Of a DNA stretch of 64,000 bases, positions 9,494-17,776 are shown in pieces. This DNA comes from Candidatus Zhuqueibacterota bacterium (lineage in GTDB: Bacteria; Zhuqueibacterota; Zhuqueibacteria; Zhuqueibacterales; Zhuqueibacteraceae), in assembly GCA_022616415.1 (NCBI GenBank), contig JAKEEU010000131.1:1-64000 (forward strand), in the 5' to 3' direction. The notes beneath the pieces were generated by a model. The model worked only from the letters and a program-made list of their open reading frames with translations. It was not told the origin of the DNA and searched no databases. Numbering within the stretch: the stretch's first letter is position 1; each line of letters begins with the position of its first letter. The translations under genes and the position numbers were made by a program.

Positions 9494-9627
9494 CCCAGTC
9501 GGCTCGACTGGGCCGTTGAGGTCAGTTGGCCTGAACGGAAATAAAACTTCATTAAGTTCATCTTAATGAAGACCGGCGCGAATGCTTGACCGCGAGGCGA
9601 TCCCGCAGCTCGGAAGCTGCGGGATCG
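9494..9627. repeat. Three consecutive hairpins after the surface-protein gene
   Basis: Three perfect stems follow the stop codon: CCCAGTCG/CGACTGGG (9494-9512), CTTCATTAAG/CTTAATGAAG (9547-9571) and CGATCCCGCAGCT/AGCTGCGGGATCG (9598-9627). The first directly abuts the stop and may protect or terminate the mRNA, but none has a clear T tract. A 'cagttggcctg' string between stems 1 and 2 recurs at 11360 and 16380. Confidence 0.7.
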
Positions 9628-9648
9628 GCCTCAATCTCGTAGTGGAGT

Positions 9649-9802
9649 GTTGGATTGTTGGAGTAGTGGAGCAATGGAGTGTTGGAATGCCGGAATTAAT
9701 GTAATATTGCAATCCAATACTCCAATACCCATTACTCCAGAACCCCATTAATTCATCAATCCAGTAATCCATCAATCCAACACTCCAATATTCCATCAAA
9801 CC
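9649..9802. repeat. Low-complexity TCCAA/TTGGA repeat tract
   Basis: The left part is a run of TTGGAGTxxTGGAGxAATGG words. The right part (9711-9802) is a run of the complementary words TCCAATACTCCAATxCCxATTACTCC. The whole can fold as one long imperfect hairpin. It reaches to within 10 bp of the next start codon (9813), leaving that gene without a recognisable ribosome-binding site. Confidence 0.65.
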
Positions 9803-9812
9803 AATAATATAA

Positions 9813-11336
9813 ATGATAAACAACTGGACTTGGGAAAAAGCCCGGCATTTGCTATTCCGCGCCGGTTTTGGCGGCAAGCGGGAAGAGATCGAGACGGCGT
9901 TGAGAAAAGGATTGCCTGGCGCAATCGATGAGCTCCTGAGCGGTCCCACGCGCGCCCGGCCTGAACCCCAATGGCTCGAAGAGGACAAAAAGATCGATCC
10001 GCGCGAGATTCGGCGCATGGGTGAGGAAGAAAGAAAGCTGCTGCAAAAGCGCAACAATCAACACACGCGCGAGCTGCAAGGCGGCTGGCTGCAATTCATG
10101 ATTGCCGCGCCCACGCCGGCGGATATGCTGCACGAGAAGATGGTTTTCTTCTGGCACAGCCACTTTGCGACGAGCGCGCAGAAGGTTAAAGCCACGCCGT
10201 TTCTTTACAATCAGCTCAAATTATTCCACCAGCACGCGCTCGGAAATTTCGGCGATTTGCTGCGCGCCATCATTCGCGACCCGGCGATGCTGCGTTATCT
10301 CGACAACGATCAGAATCGCAAAGGTCAGCCCAACGAAAATCTGGCCCGCGAGCTGATGGAGCTTTTTTCGCTCGGCCCCGGTAATTACACGGAACAAGAC
10401 ATCCGCGAAGGCGCTCGCGCCCTCACCGGCTACAGCCTCGAGTCGTATCAATTTCGGTACCGGCCGTTTCAGCACGACGCCGGCAGCAAAACGATTTTGG
10501 GCCGTACCGGCAATTTCAGCGGCGACGATTTTGTTGAAATCATTCTCGAACAGCCGGCGTGCGCCGAATTTATGGCGCGCAAGCTGTGGGTTTATTTTGC
10601 CGGCGCCGATTCTCCTTCGACAGTTTTATCGAACAAACTCGGGGCGAGCGAAAATCCGCAAGAAGAAGTGATAAAAACGCTTGCCGGCAAATTTCGCGAA
10701 GCAAAGTACGACGTTAAAAAACTGCTGTGCGAAATCTTCAGCCATCCGGAATTTTATTCCGTAGAAGTGATGGGCACGCAAATCAAAAGCCCGATTCAGC
10801 TCGTTGCCGGCACGGCGCGCACGCTCGAGCTGGCGGTGAGCAACGCTGAGTTTTATAGCCGAATGTTGTTTACGATGGGACAGGTGCCGTATTTGCCTCC
10901 CAACGTCAAAGGCTGGCCCGGCGGCAGCGCGTGGATCGACACTTCACGCCTGGTTACTCGCTACACGTTTGGGGAAATTATTGCCGAAGGCAAAATTCCG
11001 GAGGAGATGGATCCACGCTCGCAAGGCGACGTGGATTTGCGCGATCCGAACACGACCGCAGAAGAGCGGAGGCTAAAATTGCAACAGCGTCGCATGATGC
11101 CGCCGCGCAATCTGCGCGTCGATTTTGACGCCGAAAAGTTTGTCGGCAGCGCCTCTTCGCCGGCTGAAATTATCGAGGCCATCACGCGCGTTTTGCTCGC
11201 CGTGATTCCATCTGCTGACGAGCGAAAAGTTTTAATCGCGAATTTGGAAAAAGCGCTGGCGCAAAAATCGCGCGAAGAGGCGCTGCAAAGAGCGGTGGGA
11301 GATGTGATGTTATTGCCGGCGTATCAGCTTTGTTAG
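9813..11336 (+). CDS. DUF1800 family protein
   Basis: The 507-residue protein matches the DUF1800 family across its length. It has the N-terminal 'ARHLLFRAGFGG' motif, 'KMVFFWHSHFATS', 'NENLARELMELFSLGPGNYTE', 'LTGYSL' and a C-terminal 'NVKGWPGGSAWI' block. The family is widespread and uncharacterised; it is commonly encoded next to a DUF1501 gene, as here. No signal peptide is evident, and I would not assign a reaction. Members are often annotated as export- or polymer-related. The ATG at 9813 keeps the conserved N-terminus, although the upstream repeat leaves no Shine-Dalgarno site. Confidence 0.92.
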   Translation: MINNWTWEKARHLLFRAGFGGKREEIETALRKGLPGAIDELLSGPTRARPEPQWLEEDKKIDPREIRRMGEEERKLLQKRNNQHTRELQGGWLQFMIAAPTPADMLHEKMVFFWHSHFATSAQKVKATPFLYNQLKLFHQHALGNFGDLLRAIIRDPAMLRYLDNDQNRKGQPNENLARELMELFSLGPGNYTEQDIREGARALTGYSLESYQFRYRPFQHDAGSKTILGRTGNFSGDDFVEIILEQPACAEFMARKLWVYFAGADSPSTVLSNKLGASENPQEEVIKTLAGKFREAKYDVKKLLCEIFSHPEFYSVEVMGTQIKSPIQLVAGTARTLELAVSNAEFYSRMLFTMGQVPYLPPNVKGWPGGSAWIDTSRLVTRYTFGEIIAEGKIPEEMDPRSQGDVDLRDPNTTAEERRLKLQQRRMMPPRNLRVDFDAEKFVGSASSPAEIIEAITRVLLAVIPSADERKVLIANLEKALAQKSREEALQRAVGDVMLLPAYQLC

Positions 11337-11447
11337 ACGGTTGGCTCGTTTGCCGGTTAGCCAGTTGGCCTGTTATATAGCATTATTCTGGACAAACTGG
11401 CACAATCGCGAAGATTTTGAATTATCAATTTTGCCGAAAGCAAAAAA

Positions 11448-12710
11448 ATGTCAACCTTAAAATCCAATTTCCACACCCGCCGCGAATTTTTGAAAAAAAG
11501 CCTCGGCCTCGTTGCTGCTGCGAGCACCGTGCCGACTTTTCTGAGCCGCACGGCGTTTGCGCTCGCCAATCCTTTTGACACGCCGCTCGTTGGCGCCTCA
11601 CGCGATAACCGCATTTTGCTCGTGGTGCAATTGGGCGGCGGCAATGACGGCGTGAACACCGTTATCCCGTTCGGCCACGACGGCTATTATCGCGCCCGCC
11701 CCACGCTCGCCGTGCCCGAGGAGAAAGTTGTTCGCCTCAATGAGGAGATCGGCTTGCACCCGAGTCTCGCGCCGCTGAAAGCGTTGTATGATGCCGGCAA
11801 GTTGGCGGTCGTGCAAGGCGTCGGCTACCCCAATCCCGACCGCTCACACTTTCGCTCGATGGAAATTTGGCAAAGCGGGATGGTCGAAGATTTTGAGAGC
11901 ACCGGCTGGATCGGCCGCATGTTCGATCACACCTGCAACAATAAACATCTCAAAGAACCGTGCAGCCCGACGCTGGCGGTGAGCATCGGCGAAACATTGA
12001 ACCCCGCGATCAAAGCCAACAATGCCGTTGGCGTCGCCTTGCGTGATCCCGAACAGTTTTACCGCATGACACAAGTGTATGCCAATTCCGATATTCCTTC
12101 AGAAGAGATAAAAAATAAAATCGGAACTTCGCCGCTCGATTTTCTGCGCCGCACGGCGATGAACGCCGAGCTTTCGGCGGATCGCATTCGCCGCTCCATT
12201 CGCAGCGTCCAGAGCAAAACCGCATATCCCGCCGATCCCTTTGCGCAAGGCTTGAAGCTCATTGCCGCGATGATTGCCGGCAACATGGATACGCGCGTCT
12301 ATTATATTTCGCTCACTGGTTTCGATACGCACGCAAACCAAGCCGGCGTGCACGAGCGCTTGTTGAAGATTCTCGCCGACGGACTGGCCGCATTTCAAAA
12401 AGATCTCGAGGCGCTCGGAGTGGCGGAGCGCGTGCTCGGATTCACTTTCTCGGAATTTGGCCGCCGCCTCGCGGAAAACGGCAGCCGCGGCACCGACCAC
12501 GGCCAAGCCGCGCCGATGTTCGTCTTTGGCCATTCCGTGCAAGCGGGAATCGTCGGGCCGCATCCTTCTTTGGAAAAACTCAACGACGGGGATTTGGCCT
12601 TCCATACTGATTTTCGACATGTCTACGCCACCGCTTTGGAAAAATGGCTCGGCGCGGACTCATCCGCAATTTTGGGACAAAAGTTTATTCTCTTGCCACT
12701 GGTGAGCTGA
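11448..12710 (+). CDS. DUF1501 family Tat-exported protein
   Basis: The 420-residue protein starts with a twin-arginine signal, TRREFLKKSLGLVAAAST, cleaved near residue 38. The mature part matches DUF1501, a sulfatase/alkaline-phosphatase-like fold: 'VVQLGGGNDGVNTVIPFG' early, 'DRSHFRSMEIWQSG', 'GFDTHANQ' and 'EFGRRLAENGSRGTDHGQA' near the end. The H/D-rich motifs match metal-site positions of that superfamily, but activity is unproven. It lies 111 bp after the DUF1800 gene, and the two very probably form one functional unit. The gap carries a 'gccagttggcctgtt' repeat seen elsewhere. Confidence 0.92.
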   Translation: MSTLKSNFHTRREFLKKSLGLVAAASTVPTFLSRTAFALANPFDTPLVGASRDNRILLVVQLGGGNDGVNTVIPFGHDGYYRARPTLAVPEEKVVRLNEEIGLHPSLAPLKALYDAGKLAVVQGVGYPNPDRSHFRSMEIWQSGMVEDFESTGWIGRMFDHTCNNKHLKEPCSPTLAVSIGETLNPAIKANNAVGVALRDPEQFYRMTQVYANSDIPSEEIKNKIGTSPLDFLRRTAMNAELSADRIRRSIRSVQSKTAYPADPFAQGLKLIAAMIAGNMDTRVYYISLTGFDTHANQAGVHERLLKILADGLAAFQKDLEALGVAERVLGFTFSEFGRRLAENGSRGTDHGQAAPMFVFGHSVQAGIVGPHPSLEKLNDGDLAFHTDFRHVYATALEKWLGADSSAILGQKFILLPLVS

Positions 12711-12751
12711 GCACCGTTTCTTGCCAATCCGCTTGAGAGAGGCACGATGGG

Positions 12752-12787
12752 CCGGAATTGAGAGAACGTTCTCTTCTCAATTTCCGG
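12752..12787. repeat. Hairpin that truncates the MOSC remnant
   Basis: CCGGAATTGAGA and TCTCAATTTCCGG form near-perfect arms around GAACGTTC (12752-12787). The hairpin supplies the last residues (GN) and the stop of the MOSC fragment on the minus strand, so it marks the breakpoint. It may also end transcription of the DUF1501 gene. Confidence 0.65.
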
Positions 12788-12947
12788 CCAGTTGTTTCAG
12801 GATTTCGGGCAATTTCATCGCCGTCGCGATTTGCGCCAGTTCTTCAGCCGAAACGATGAATACCTGCCGGTCGTTGCGGATTTCCGTTCCGCGCGGATAT
12901 TGCGGCGTGCGCGCATCTGAAAGCCGTGTCATGCCGCTGTGCTTGTC
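12777..12947 (-). pseudogene. MOSC-domain gene fragment
   Basis: Reading the minus strand gives 56 residues, with DKHSGMTRLSDARTPQYPRG followed by TEIRNDRQVFIVSAEELAQI. This is the conserved centre of MOSC (molybdenum cofactor sulfurase C-terminal) proteins, which often have 'HxGxTRxSDxRTxxYPRGTEIRNxRQV'. The upstream half is missing, replaced at ~12950 by a 'ttttacggattacgttttacg' repeat. The 3' end is replaced by a hairpin carrying the stop. Clearly a decayed remnant; the MOSC identity rests on motif memory. Confidence 0.65.
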
Positions 12948-12974
12948 ACCTTTTTACGGATTACGTTTTACGAC

Positions 12975-13199
12975 TCACGCCATTTTCACTCGCGCCATCC
13001 GAAACTCCCGCGCCGCTTGCAAATATGCCACGATCAGCTCATGCGGTTTCTCAGGAGTTGAAGCGAGCTGCGGAACGAACGAGGTCGCAGCAAAGAAGCG
13101 GTGCTTGGGCAGCTCAATGATTCTGCTTTCTCCAGCTTCATCGACGCCCACGACTTTCATTTCCTACCCCTCGAACACAATGCGGCTCTGCGAATATTG
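12975..13199 (-). pseudogene. CTP-synthase-like glutamine amidotransferase C-terminal remnant
   Basis: The minus strand encodes QYSQSRIVFEG, an in-frame TAG, then EMKVVGVDEAGESRIIELP, ...ATSFVPQLASTPEKPHELIV and AYLQAAREF. The 'HPFFVATLFxPQxxSTPExPHPLVxAYLxAA' pattern is typical of the C-terminus of CTP-synthase-related glutamine amidotransferases. The catalytic half is absent and one stop interrupts the frame. A 61-codon piece after the TAG is still open but has no ribosome site. It lies back-to-back with the MOSC fragment, so two adjacent genes were lost together. Confidence 0.6.
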
Positions 13200-13333
13200 C
13201 TAATTTAACAGTATCGTAATGGTCTGCAACCGGCGAGCAGAAATCCATTTGAACATTTTCAGGTTCGCGGTGTCTATGTCCTTAGTTTTCAGACAAACTG
13301 AAAAACGGGTCCTGCGGGCAGCATCAAAACAAA

Positions 13334-13356
13334 AAAGTTAGAATTTTTCTAACTTT
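13334..13356. promoter_or_regulatory. Perfect palindrome upstream of the PQQ/esterase gene
   Basis: AAAGTTAGAA and TTCTAACTTT are perfect 10-bp arms around a 3-bp spacer, 56 bp before the start codon at 13412. On the minus strand the stem is followed by a T run, so it could instead terminate leftward transcription. A dimeric regulator's operator is the other reading. Confidence 0.45.
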
Positions 13357-13411
13357 CGGTCAACATTGGCTCAATGCCGAAACCCATCTCAATTCAAATC
13401 GGAGGCACAAC

Positions 13412-15829
13412 ATGAAAATCTCTTACACTTGGCGAATCGCCTTGAGCTTGGCCCTGGCGCTGGGCTTGACGGCACAAGCTGCCCTGGCTTTTCCCAAATC
13501 CGACAAAGGCGAAAAGAACGACTGGCCCAACTGGCGCGGCAGAAACTACGATGGTGTCGCGCTGACCAAGAACGTCTTCAATTTTAGCAAAGGCCATGGC
13601 TTAAAGGCCGCATGGAAAAAAAAGCTGGGCTCGGCTTATTCCAGCATCTCCATCGCCGATGGCCGCGCCTTCACCATGTTTTCGGATAGTACTTTCGACT
13701 ATCTTATTGCCTTCGAGGCCAAAAGCGGCGCGGAACTGTGGAGGCACAAAATCGACTCCACCTACATCGGTCATGACGGCTCACATAACGGTCCAAACTC
13801 CACTCCGCTTATTGATGGTGATATTGTTTACGGTCTCGGCCGCAAAGGCCAGTTATTTGCGCTGGAAGTGAAAAGCGGCAAAAAGCTCTGGGAGACGCAT
13901 CTGGTTAAAGATCATCACGGCCTCGAGCCATTTCACGGGTTCACCACTTCTCCAATCGTTCAGGACGAAATCCTGGTGCTCGAAACCGGAGGAACGAAAA
14001 CCAACGCGATCTCGGGATTCGACAAAAACAGCGGCAAATTGCTTTGGGCGACCGGCACCGATACGGTCAATTATCAGTCTCCCATTTTCGTGTCGATTGC
14101 GGGACAGCCGCAATTGCTTTTCGCCGGCGACAAGTACGTTTATGGCCTTGACCACAAGTCGGGGAAGAAGTTTTGGGAATTTAATCACAAGAACCAAAAC
14201 CAAAGCCTGACGCCGGTCGTTGCTGGGCCGAACCGGATTATGCTCATGGCCAACAACGAGTCCATGCTGGTTGAAGTGAGCAAAGAGGGCGACAACCTTC
14301 AGACTCGGGAACTCTGGAAGAGCCGCGAGCTAAAACAAACGCTGACGCCAACGGTTTATCACGAGGGTTATTTGTACGGCTATAGCGGCTTCTTTCTGAC
14401 CTGCGTTAACGCGACTACGGGTGAGAGGGCTTGGCGCTCGCGTCCACCTGGCGATGGCTTTGTCATTTTGGTCGATGGGCATTTGGTGATCATGACCAAA
14501 ACCGGCGAGCTTCACATCGCCGCCGCGAGTCCGGCCGGTTATGAAGAAAAGGCCAATATCAAGCTCTTTGATGGTTTAACCTGGACGCCGCCGAGCTTTG
14601 CTGAGGGCCGCATCTACGCGCGCAGCTTGCAGGAGATTGCCAGCGTCGAAATCGCGCCGGCAACGCAGCTCCTCGCGGTGACGCGGACCGTGCCGAAGCT
14701 GCACGCGCCCAATTCGGCGTTTGCCCAGTCCCTCCGAAAAATCGAAAACGCCCAGGACAAGAACGGCGCGATCGATGCCTTCATGAAAACGCAAACCTCT
14801 TTTCCGATTATCGAGGACAACAAATTGGCGCATTTCGTGTATCGCGGCCAGGTTGAAGATTTGGCGATCATGGGAGACATGTTTGATCTCGGGCAACAGT
14901 CCGTGATGTTTCGCGTACCCGGCACGGATTTGTATTACTACACCATCGAAGTCGAGCCGGATGCCCGCTTGAACTATCGCTTCGTCAAAAATTTCGAGCA
15001 ACGGATTACAGACCCGCTTAACCCGGTGAGCGCAGGCGGTTTCTTAGGCCGGTTTTCGGAGCTGGCGATGCCCAAATTCAAGCGCCCCACGCACCTCGAT
15101 GAGCCAACCGGCGCGCGCGGAACGATAGACAGTTTGCAATTCGAGAGCAAGGTTTTCGCCGGCTCGCGCGCGCTGCAAATTTATCTTCCTTCCGGTTATG
15201 CCAATTCGAGCAAGCGCTATCCCGTCGTCTATGTCAATTACGGCCAGCAAGCTTTGCGAATGGGTAAAATGGCCAACACACTCGACAATCTCATCGGCAA
15301 AACCATTGAGCCGGTGATTGCCGTGTTCATCCACGCACCGAATAGTTTCACCGAATACGCTCGCGCGCAACGCGATAAATACGCAGAAATGGTGGCGCAG
15401 GAGCTCGTTCCCTTTATCGACGCCAAATATCGCACGCTGACCAGGCCGGAAGCCAGAGCATTCATGGGCGCCGATGAGGGTGGCTATGCTGCTTTCTATG
15501 CCACCTTCAAATATCCCGGCACTTTCGCTCATGTTGGCGGGCAATCGACGCACTTGTTTCCGACGGAAAGCGAGCCGCTCAAGAACATGATCAAAGCCTC
15601 GAAGAAACTCGATTTGAATATTTATTTGGATTGGGGCACTTACGACCATCGCACCACCGGCAGCTTCGATTGGGCCGAATTCAACAGCGCTTTCGCAAAA
15701 ATGCTGGAAGAACAGGGATACAAGATCAACGGCGGGCAAGTTCACGACGGCTTCGACTGGGCAAGCTGGAGGACCCGTACCGATCGCGTCCTCGAAACCT
15801 TTTTCTCGCTGGCAAAGAAGGTCAACTAA
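13412..15829 (+). CDS. Secreted PQQ-type beta-propeller fused to an esterase-like domain
   Basis: This 805-residue protein has a signal peptide (cleavage near AALA, residue ~27) and a strong ribosome site (GGAGG). Residues ~38-400 form a PQQ/BamB-like propeller starting DWPNWRGRNYDGVA, with repeated 'SGKxLWxT' blade ends. Residues ~540-800 resemble enterochelin-esterase/esterase D alpha/beta hydrolases: 'LQIYLPSGYANSSKRYPVVY', 'FIHAPN', the elbow MGADEGGYAA, 'YLDWGTYD' and a late His in QVHDGFDWASW. At the elbow the usual Ser of GxSxG is Asp (GADEG), so classical esterase activity is doubtful. I infer a periplasmic sensor or binding protein, or a hydrolase with an altered nucleophile. A terminator follows. 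Confidence 0.85.
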   Translation: MKISYTWRIALSLALALGLTAQAALAFPKSDKGEKNDWPNWRGRNYDGVALTKNVFNFSKGHGLKAAWKKKLGSAYSSISIADGRAFTMFSDSTFDYLIAFEAKSGAELWRHKIDSTYIGHDGSHNGPNSTPLIDGDIVYGLGRKGQLFALEVKSGKKLWETHLVKDHHGLEPFHGFTTSPIVQDEILVLETGGTKTNAISGFDKNSGKLLWATGTDTVNYQSPIFVSIAGQPQLLFAGDKYVYGLDHKSGKKFWEFNHKNQNQSLTPVVAGPNRIMLMANNESMLVEVSKEGDNLQTRELWKSRELKQTLTPTVYHEGYLYGYSGFFLTCVNATTGERAWRSRPPGDGFVILVDGHLVIMTKTGELHIAAASPAGYEEKANIKLFDGLTWTPPSFAEGRIYARSLQEIASVEIAPATQLLAVTRTVPKLHAPNSAFAQSLRKIENAQDKNGAIDAFMKTQTSFPIIEDNKLAHFVYRGQVEDLAIMGDMFDLGQQSVMFRVPGTDLYYYTIEVEPDARLNYRFVKNFEQRITDPLNPVSAGGFLGRFSELAMPKFKRPTHLDEPTGARGTIDSLQFESKVFAGSRALQIYLPSGYANSSKRYPVVYVNYGQQALRMGKMANTLDNLIGKTIEPVIAVFIHAPNSFTEYARAQRDKYAEMVAQELVPFIDAKYRTLTRPEARAFMGADEGGYAAFYATFKYPGTFAHVGGQSTHLFPTESEPLKNMIKASKKLDLNIYLDWGTYDHRTTGSFDWAEFNSAFAKMLEEQGYKINGGQVHDGFDWASWRTRTDRVLETFFSLAKKVN

Positions 15830-15889
15830 AATGCGATTTCAAAGCCAACTTCGCAACAAGCTTGCGTGATTGGCTGATCATAGCAAAAA

Positions 15890-15928
15890 GGGAGATGCCA
15901 TCCGTCAACAACGCGGATGGCATCTCCC
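15890..15928. terminator. Bidirectional rho-independent terminator
   Basis: GGGAGATGCCATCCG (15890-15904) pairs perfectly with CGGATGGCATCTCCC (15914-15928) over 15 bp. The stem is flanked by AAAAA on the left and TTTGTCTTT on the right. It lies between two convergent genes, the PQQ/esterase gene and the VOC gene, and can serve both. Confidence 0.85.
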
Positions 15929-15963
15929 TTTGTCTTTATCGAGGCCTTAAGCTTGCAATCGTT

Positions 15964-16335
15964 TTAGCCCTTGACCAAGCCGACCGCATTGCCTTCCGGA
16001 TCCTGAAACATCGCGAACGTCACCATGTTCGGAATTTCCGTCGGCGGGACGATGGTTTTGCCGCCCATGCTTGCGACCTTTTTCAAAGTGGCCTCCAAAT
16101 CCGGAACCTGGACGTAAAACGTCACATACCCTGGCGCGCCCTCTGGCGCTGAGCCAACGCCGCCGCCGATGCTGCCTTTTCCCACCTCGGTGCCGTTAGC
16201 AACGGCGTTCACTAAGCCGTAATTCATCGGGTTATCGGCATTGATCTGCCAGTCAAACAATTTGCTATAAAAGCCCTGTAGCTTCTTGGGGTCCTTGCCC
16301 GTGACTTCAAAATGTACAACCGGTGCTGCTGCCAT
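15964..16335 (-). CDS. VOC (glyoxalase/bleomycin-resistance) family protein
   Basis: The ~123-residue protein has the VOC fold pattern: 'VVHFEVTGKDPKKLQGFYSKLFDW' (first beta-alpha module), a glycine-rich 'GGGVGSAPEGAPGYVTFYV' and the C-terminal 'FAMFQDPEGNAVGLVKG'. The metal ligands of true glyoxalases (H, E) are partly retained (H9, E in DPEGN), but the substrate is unknown. Two adjacent ATGs exist; the second (16335) has better spacing from AGGAGG than the first (16338). A related VOC gene lies 93 bp upstream, suggesting tandem duplication and one transcript. Confidence 0.9.
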   Translation of the reverse strand: MAAAPVVHFEVTGKDPKKLQGFYSKLFDWQINADNPMNYGLVNAVANGTEVGKGSIGGGVGSAPEGAPGYVTFYVQVPDLEATLKKVASMGGKTIVPPTEIPNMVTFAMFQDPEGNAVGLVKG

Positions 16336-16373
16336 CATGTACCTCCTTTGGTTTTTGGTTAATGCGAATTACT

Positions 16374-16432
16374 GTTTGCCAGTTGGCCCGTTCGCCAGTT
16401 AAACGAGCTAACAGGCAAACCGGTTAACTTAT
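16374..16432. repeat. 'gccagttggcc' repeat between the two VOC genes
   Basis: This short region carries TTTGCC...GGCAAA and GTTAAACGAGCTAAC pairings and the string GCCAGTTGGCC. That string also occurs after the DUF1800 gene (~11360) and, partly, after the surface-protein gene (~9522). It looks like one more dispersed element, but its ends are not sharp. Confidence 0.4.
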
Positions 16433-16779
16433 TTTTTAGGTTTCCACAAACCGATAATATTCCCATCCAAATCCGCCAGCCACGCGAAACTGCCTTGTCC
16501 GGGAATCTCGACCGGCGGCACGAGCGCTTTGCCGCCGAGTTGATTGGCTTTGTCAAGATAAGCTTGCAAGTCATCCACCTCGACGTAAACCGTGACGTAG
16601 TTGTGCGGCTCGTGCCCAAGCGCGGTGATATGGCCTTGTATTCCTGCTTCACTGCCGGTGTTGATCAATGTGGCTGGGCCTTGAACATTAATTTGCCAAG
16701 CAAACAGCTTTGCAAAAAACTCCTGCGTTTTCTGACTGTTGCGACAGCCGATCTCAAAATGCACGACGGGTTTTGCCAT
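16429..16779 (-). CDS. VOC family protein (second copy)
   Basis: The 116-residue protein shows 'VVHFEIGCRNSQKTQEFFAKLFAWQI' at the N-terminus, 'GHEPHNYVTVYVEVDDLQAYL' in the middle and 'FAWLADLDGNIIGLWKP' at the end, the usual two-module VOC plan. It resembles the neighbouring VOC protein in layout and length. AGGAGGAAGATT before the ATG gives a clear start. No substrate can be assigned; VOC proteins next to SRPBCC proteins, as here, are common in small accessory clusters. Confidence 0.9.
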   Translation of the reverse strand: MAKPVVHFEIGCRNSQKTQEFFAKLFAWQINVQGPATLINTGSEAGIQGHITALGHEPHNYVTVYVEVDDLQAYLDKANQLGGKALVPPVEIPGQGSFAWLADLDGNIIGLWKPKK

Positions 16780-16797
16780 AATCTTCCTCCTCGCGCT

Positions 16798-16826
16798 AAG
16801 GGGAGTGTGGACTTTCTAGTCCACAC
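16798..16826. repeat. Family F repeat, copy 1 (short form)
   Basis: AAGGGGAGTGTGGACTTTC followed by TAGTCCACAC forms a hairpin (GTGTGGACT/AGTCCACAC). The same 29-bp unit, one base different, occurs at 63101-63129. Related sequence is at 61441. Confidence 0.7.
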
Positions 16827-16866
16827 ATTTCCCATTTTTCATAAAACTTTTGACACCGCCTTAGAC

Positions 16867-16930
16867 GAAGCAAAACCTGGGCGCAGCGGTTTTTAAAATT
16901 GTTAAAAACCTCCTGCCCAAGTCCGGCTTC
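16867..16930. repeat. Family D-related hairpin, copy 4 (degenerate)
   Basis: GCCCAAGTCCGGCTTC at the right matches the family D arm found at 27783 and 54027. The left arm (GAAGCAAAACCTGGGC) is degenerate. An inner perfect stem GGTTTTTAA/TTAAAAACC (16888-16910) is present. Confidence 0.55.
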
Positions 16931-16970
16931 ATTATCAAGACGAGCGAGAGCCTCAAAAATCGACAAAAAC

Positions 16971-17047
16971 AATGTCATTCATAATGGATTCCTTTTTGAA
17001 TTCAAGATAGTTGCTGGCAACAAACAGGATTCCTCCAGAATGACATT
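16971..17047. repeat. Family A inverted-repeat element, copy 2
   Basis: AATGTCATTC (16971-16980) and GAATGACATT (17038-17047) are perfect inverted ends. Sub-terminal GGATTCC words occur in both arms. It ends 7 bp before the stop codon of the SRPBCC gene. Confidence 0.8.
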
Positions 17048-17053
17048 TTTCTC

Positions 17054-17629
17054 TCACATCGAGCTATTCGTGCTATCCGCCTGGCTCACCGGCGTTTCAA
17101 TTTGCGCTTCGCTGACTCTCTTGAGATTCGCCAAGCCTTTCTCGCACGTCGGCCCGAGCATGCCCTCCATGAAAAGGCCGAAAACTCTTTCAACCGGATA
17201 ACCCAGATTGCCTTTAATCGTCCATGTCACTTTCGTGCCGTTGGCGGCTGGTTCGAAGCGCCAATTATCCGTCGCGACCCATGGCTGCGGCGCCACGGAT
17301 ACCATTTTTGAGTGAATGGATTGGTTCGGCACGAGTTCTTCAACTGTCAAGCTGCCGGTGCCGATCTTTTCACCTTCCCAATTCCATTTCGAGCCGATAG
17401 TTCCGGCGACGCCGCTGAAAATGGATTTGGCGCTCGGCTCCTGCTCGGTGAACGGATCCCATTTCGGCCAGTTCGGCAGATTCGCCACCAGCGCATAAAC
17501 CACTTCCGCCGGTTCGTTGATTTCGATGGTGCGCTCGACGCTATAGCTTGACGGCAAGATAGCCGTAACGATCAAGAACAGCGCCGCGAGCCCGCCGATG
17601 ATGATGCCGATGATTTTTAGGGCTTTCAT
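17054..17629 (-). CDS. SRPBCC (START/Bet v1-like) domain protein with N-terminal membrane anchor
   Basis: The 191-residue protein begins with a hydrophobic segment (IIGIIIGGLAALFLIVTAI, residues ~6-25). A polyketide-cyclase/dehydrase SRPBCC domain follows: 'VERTIEINEPAEVVYALVANLPNWPKWDPF', 'GSLTVEELVPNQSI' and 'TKVTWTIKGNLGYPVERVF'. This fold binds hydrophobic ligands; the family member is generic and its ligand unknown. GAGGAAACAA precedes the ATG. It reads in the same direction as the two VOC genes, but family A, D and F repeats separate them. Confidence 0.88.
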   Translation of the reverse strand: MKALKIIGIIIGGLAALFLIVTAILPSSYSVERTIEINEPAEVVYALVANLPNWPKWDPFTEQEPSAKSIFSGVAGTIGSKWNWEGEKIGTGSLTVEELVPNQSIHSKMVSVAPQPWVATDNWRFEPAANGTKVTWTIKGNLGYPVERVFGLFMEGMLGPTCEKGLANLKRVSEAQIETPVSQADSTNSSM

Positions 17630-17776
17630 TTGTTTCCTCCGCAGATTTGAGTTTGATGAAGCTAAATGTTTTTTCCTGGTTTGAAGCCAGCCAGCGCTTC
17701 GGCTTGCACGTTCCTATAAATTCCATTAAACGTTCTGTTGTTTTTCTTTACGTTTATATTTGCCGACACCTCAATT

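Noticed and set aside
12721..13203. 160-codon plus-strand frame
   Set aside because: It is antisense to two recognisable minus-strand gene remnants (MOSC and amidotransferase); the homology is on the minus strand.
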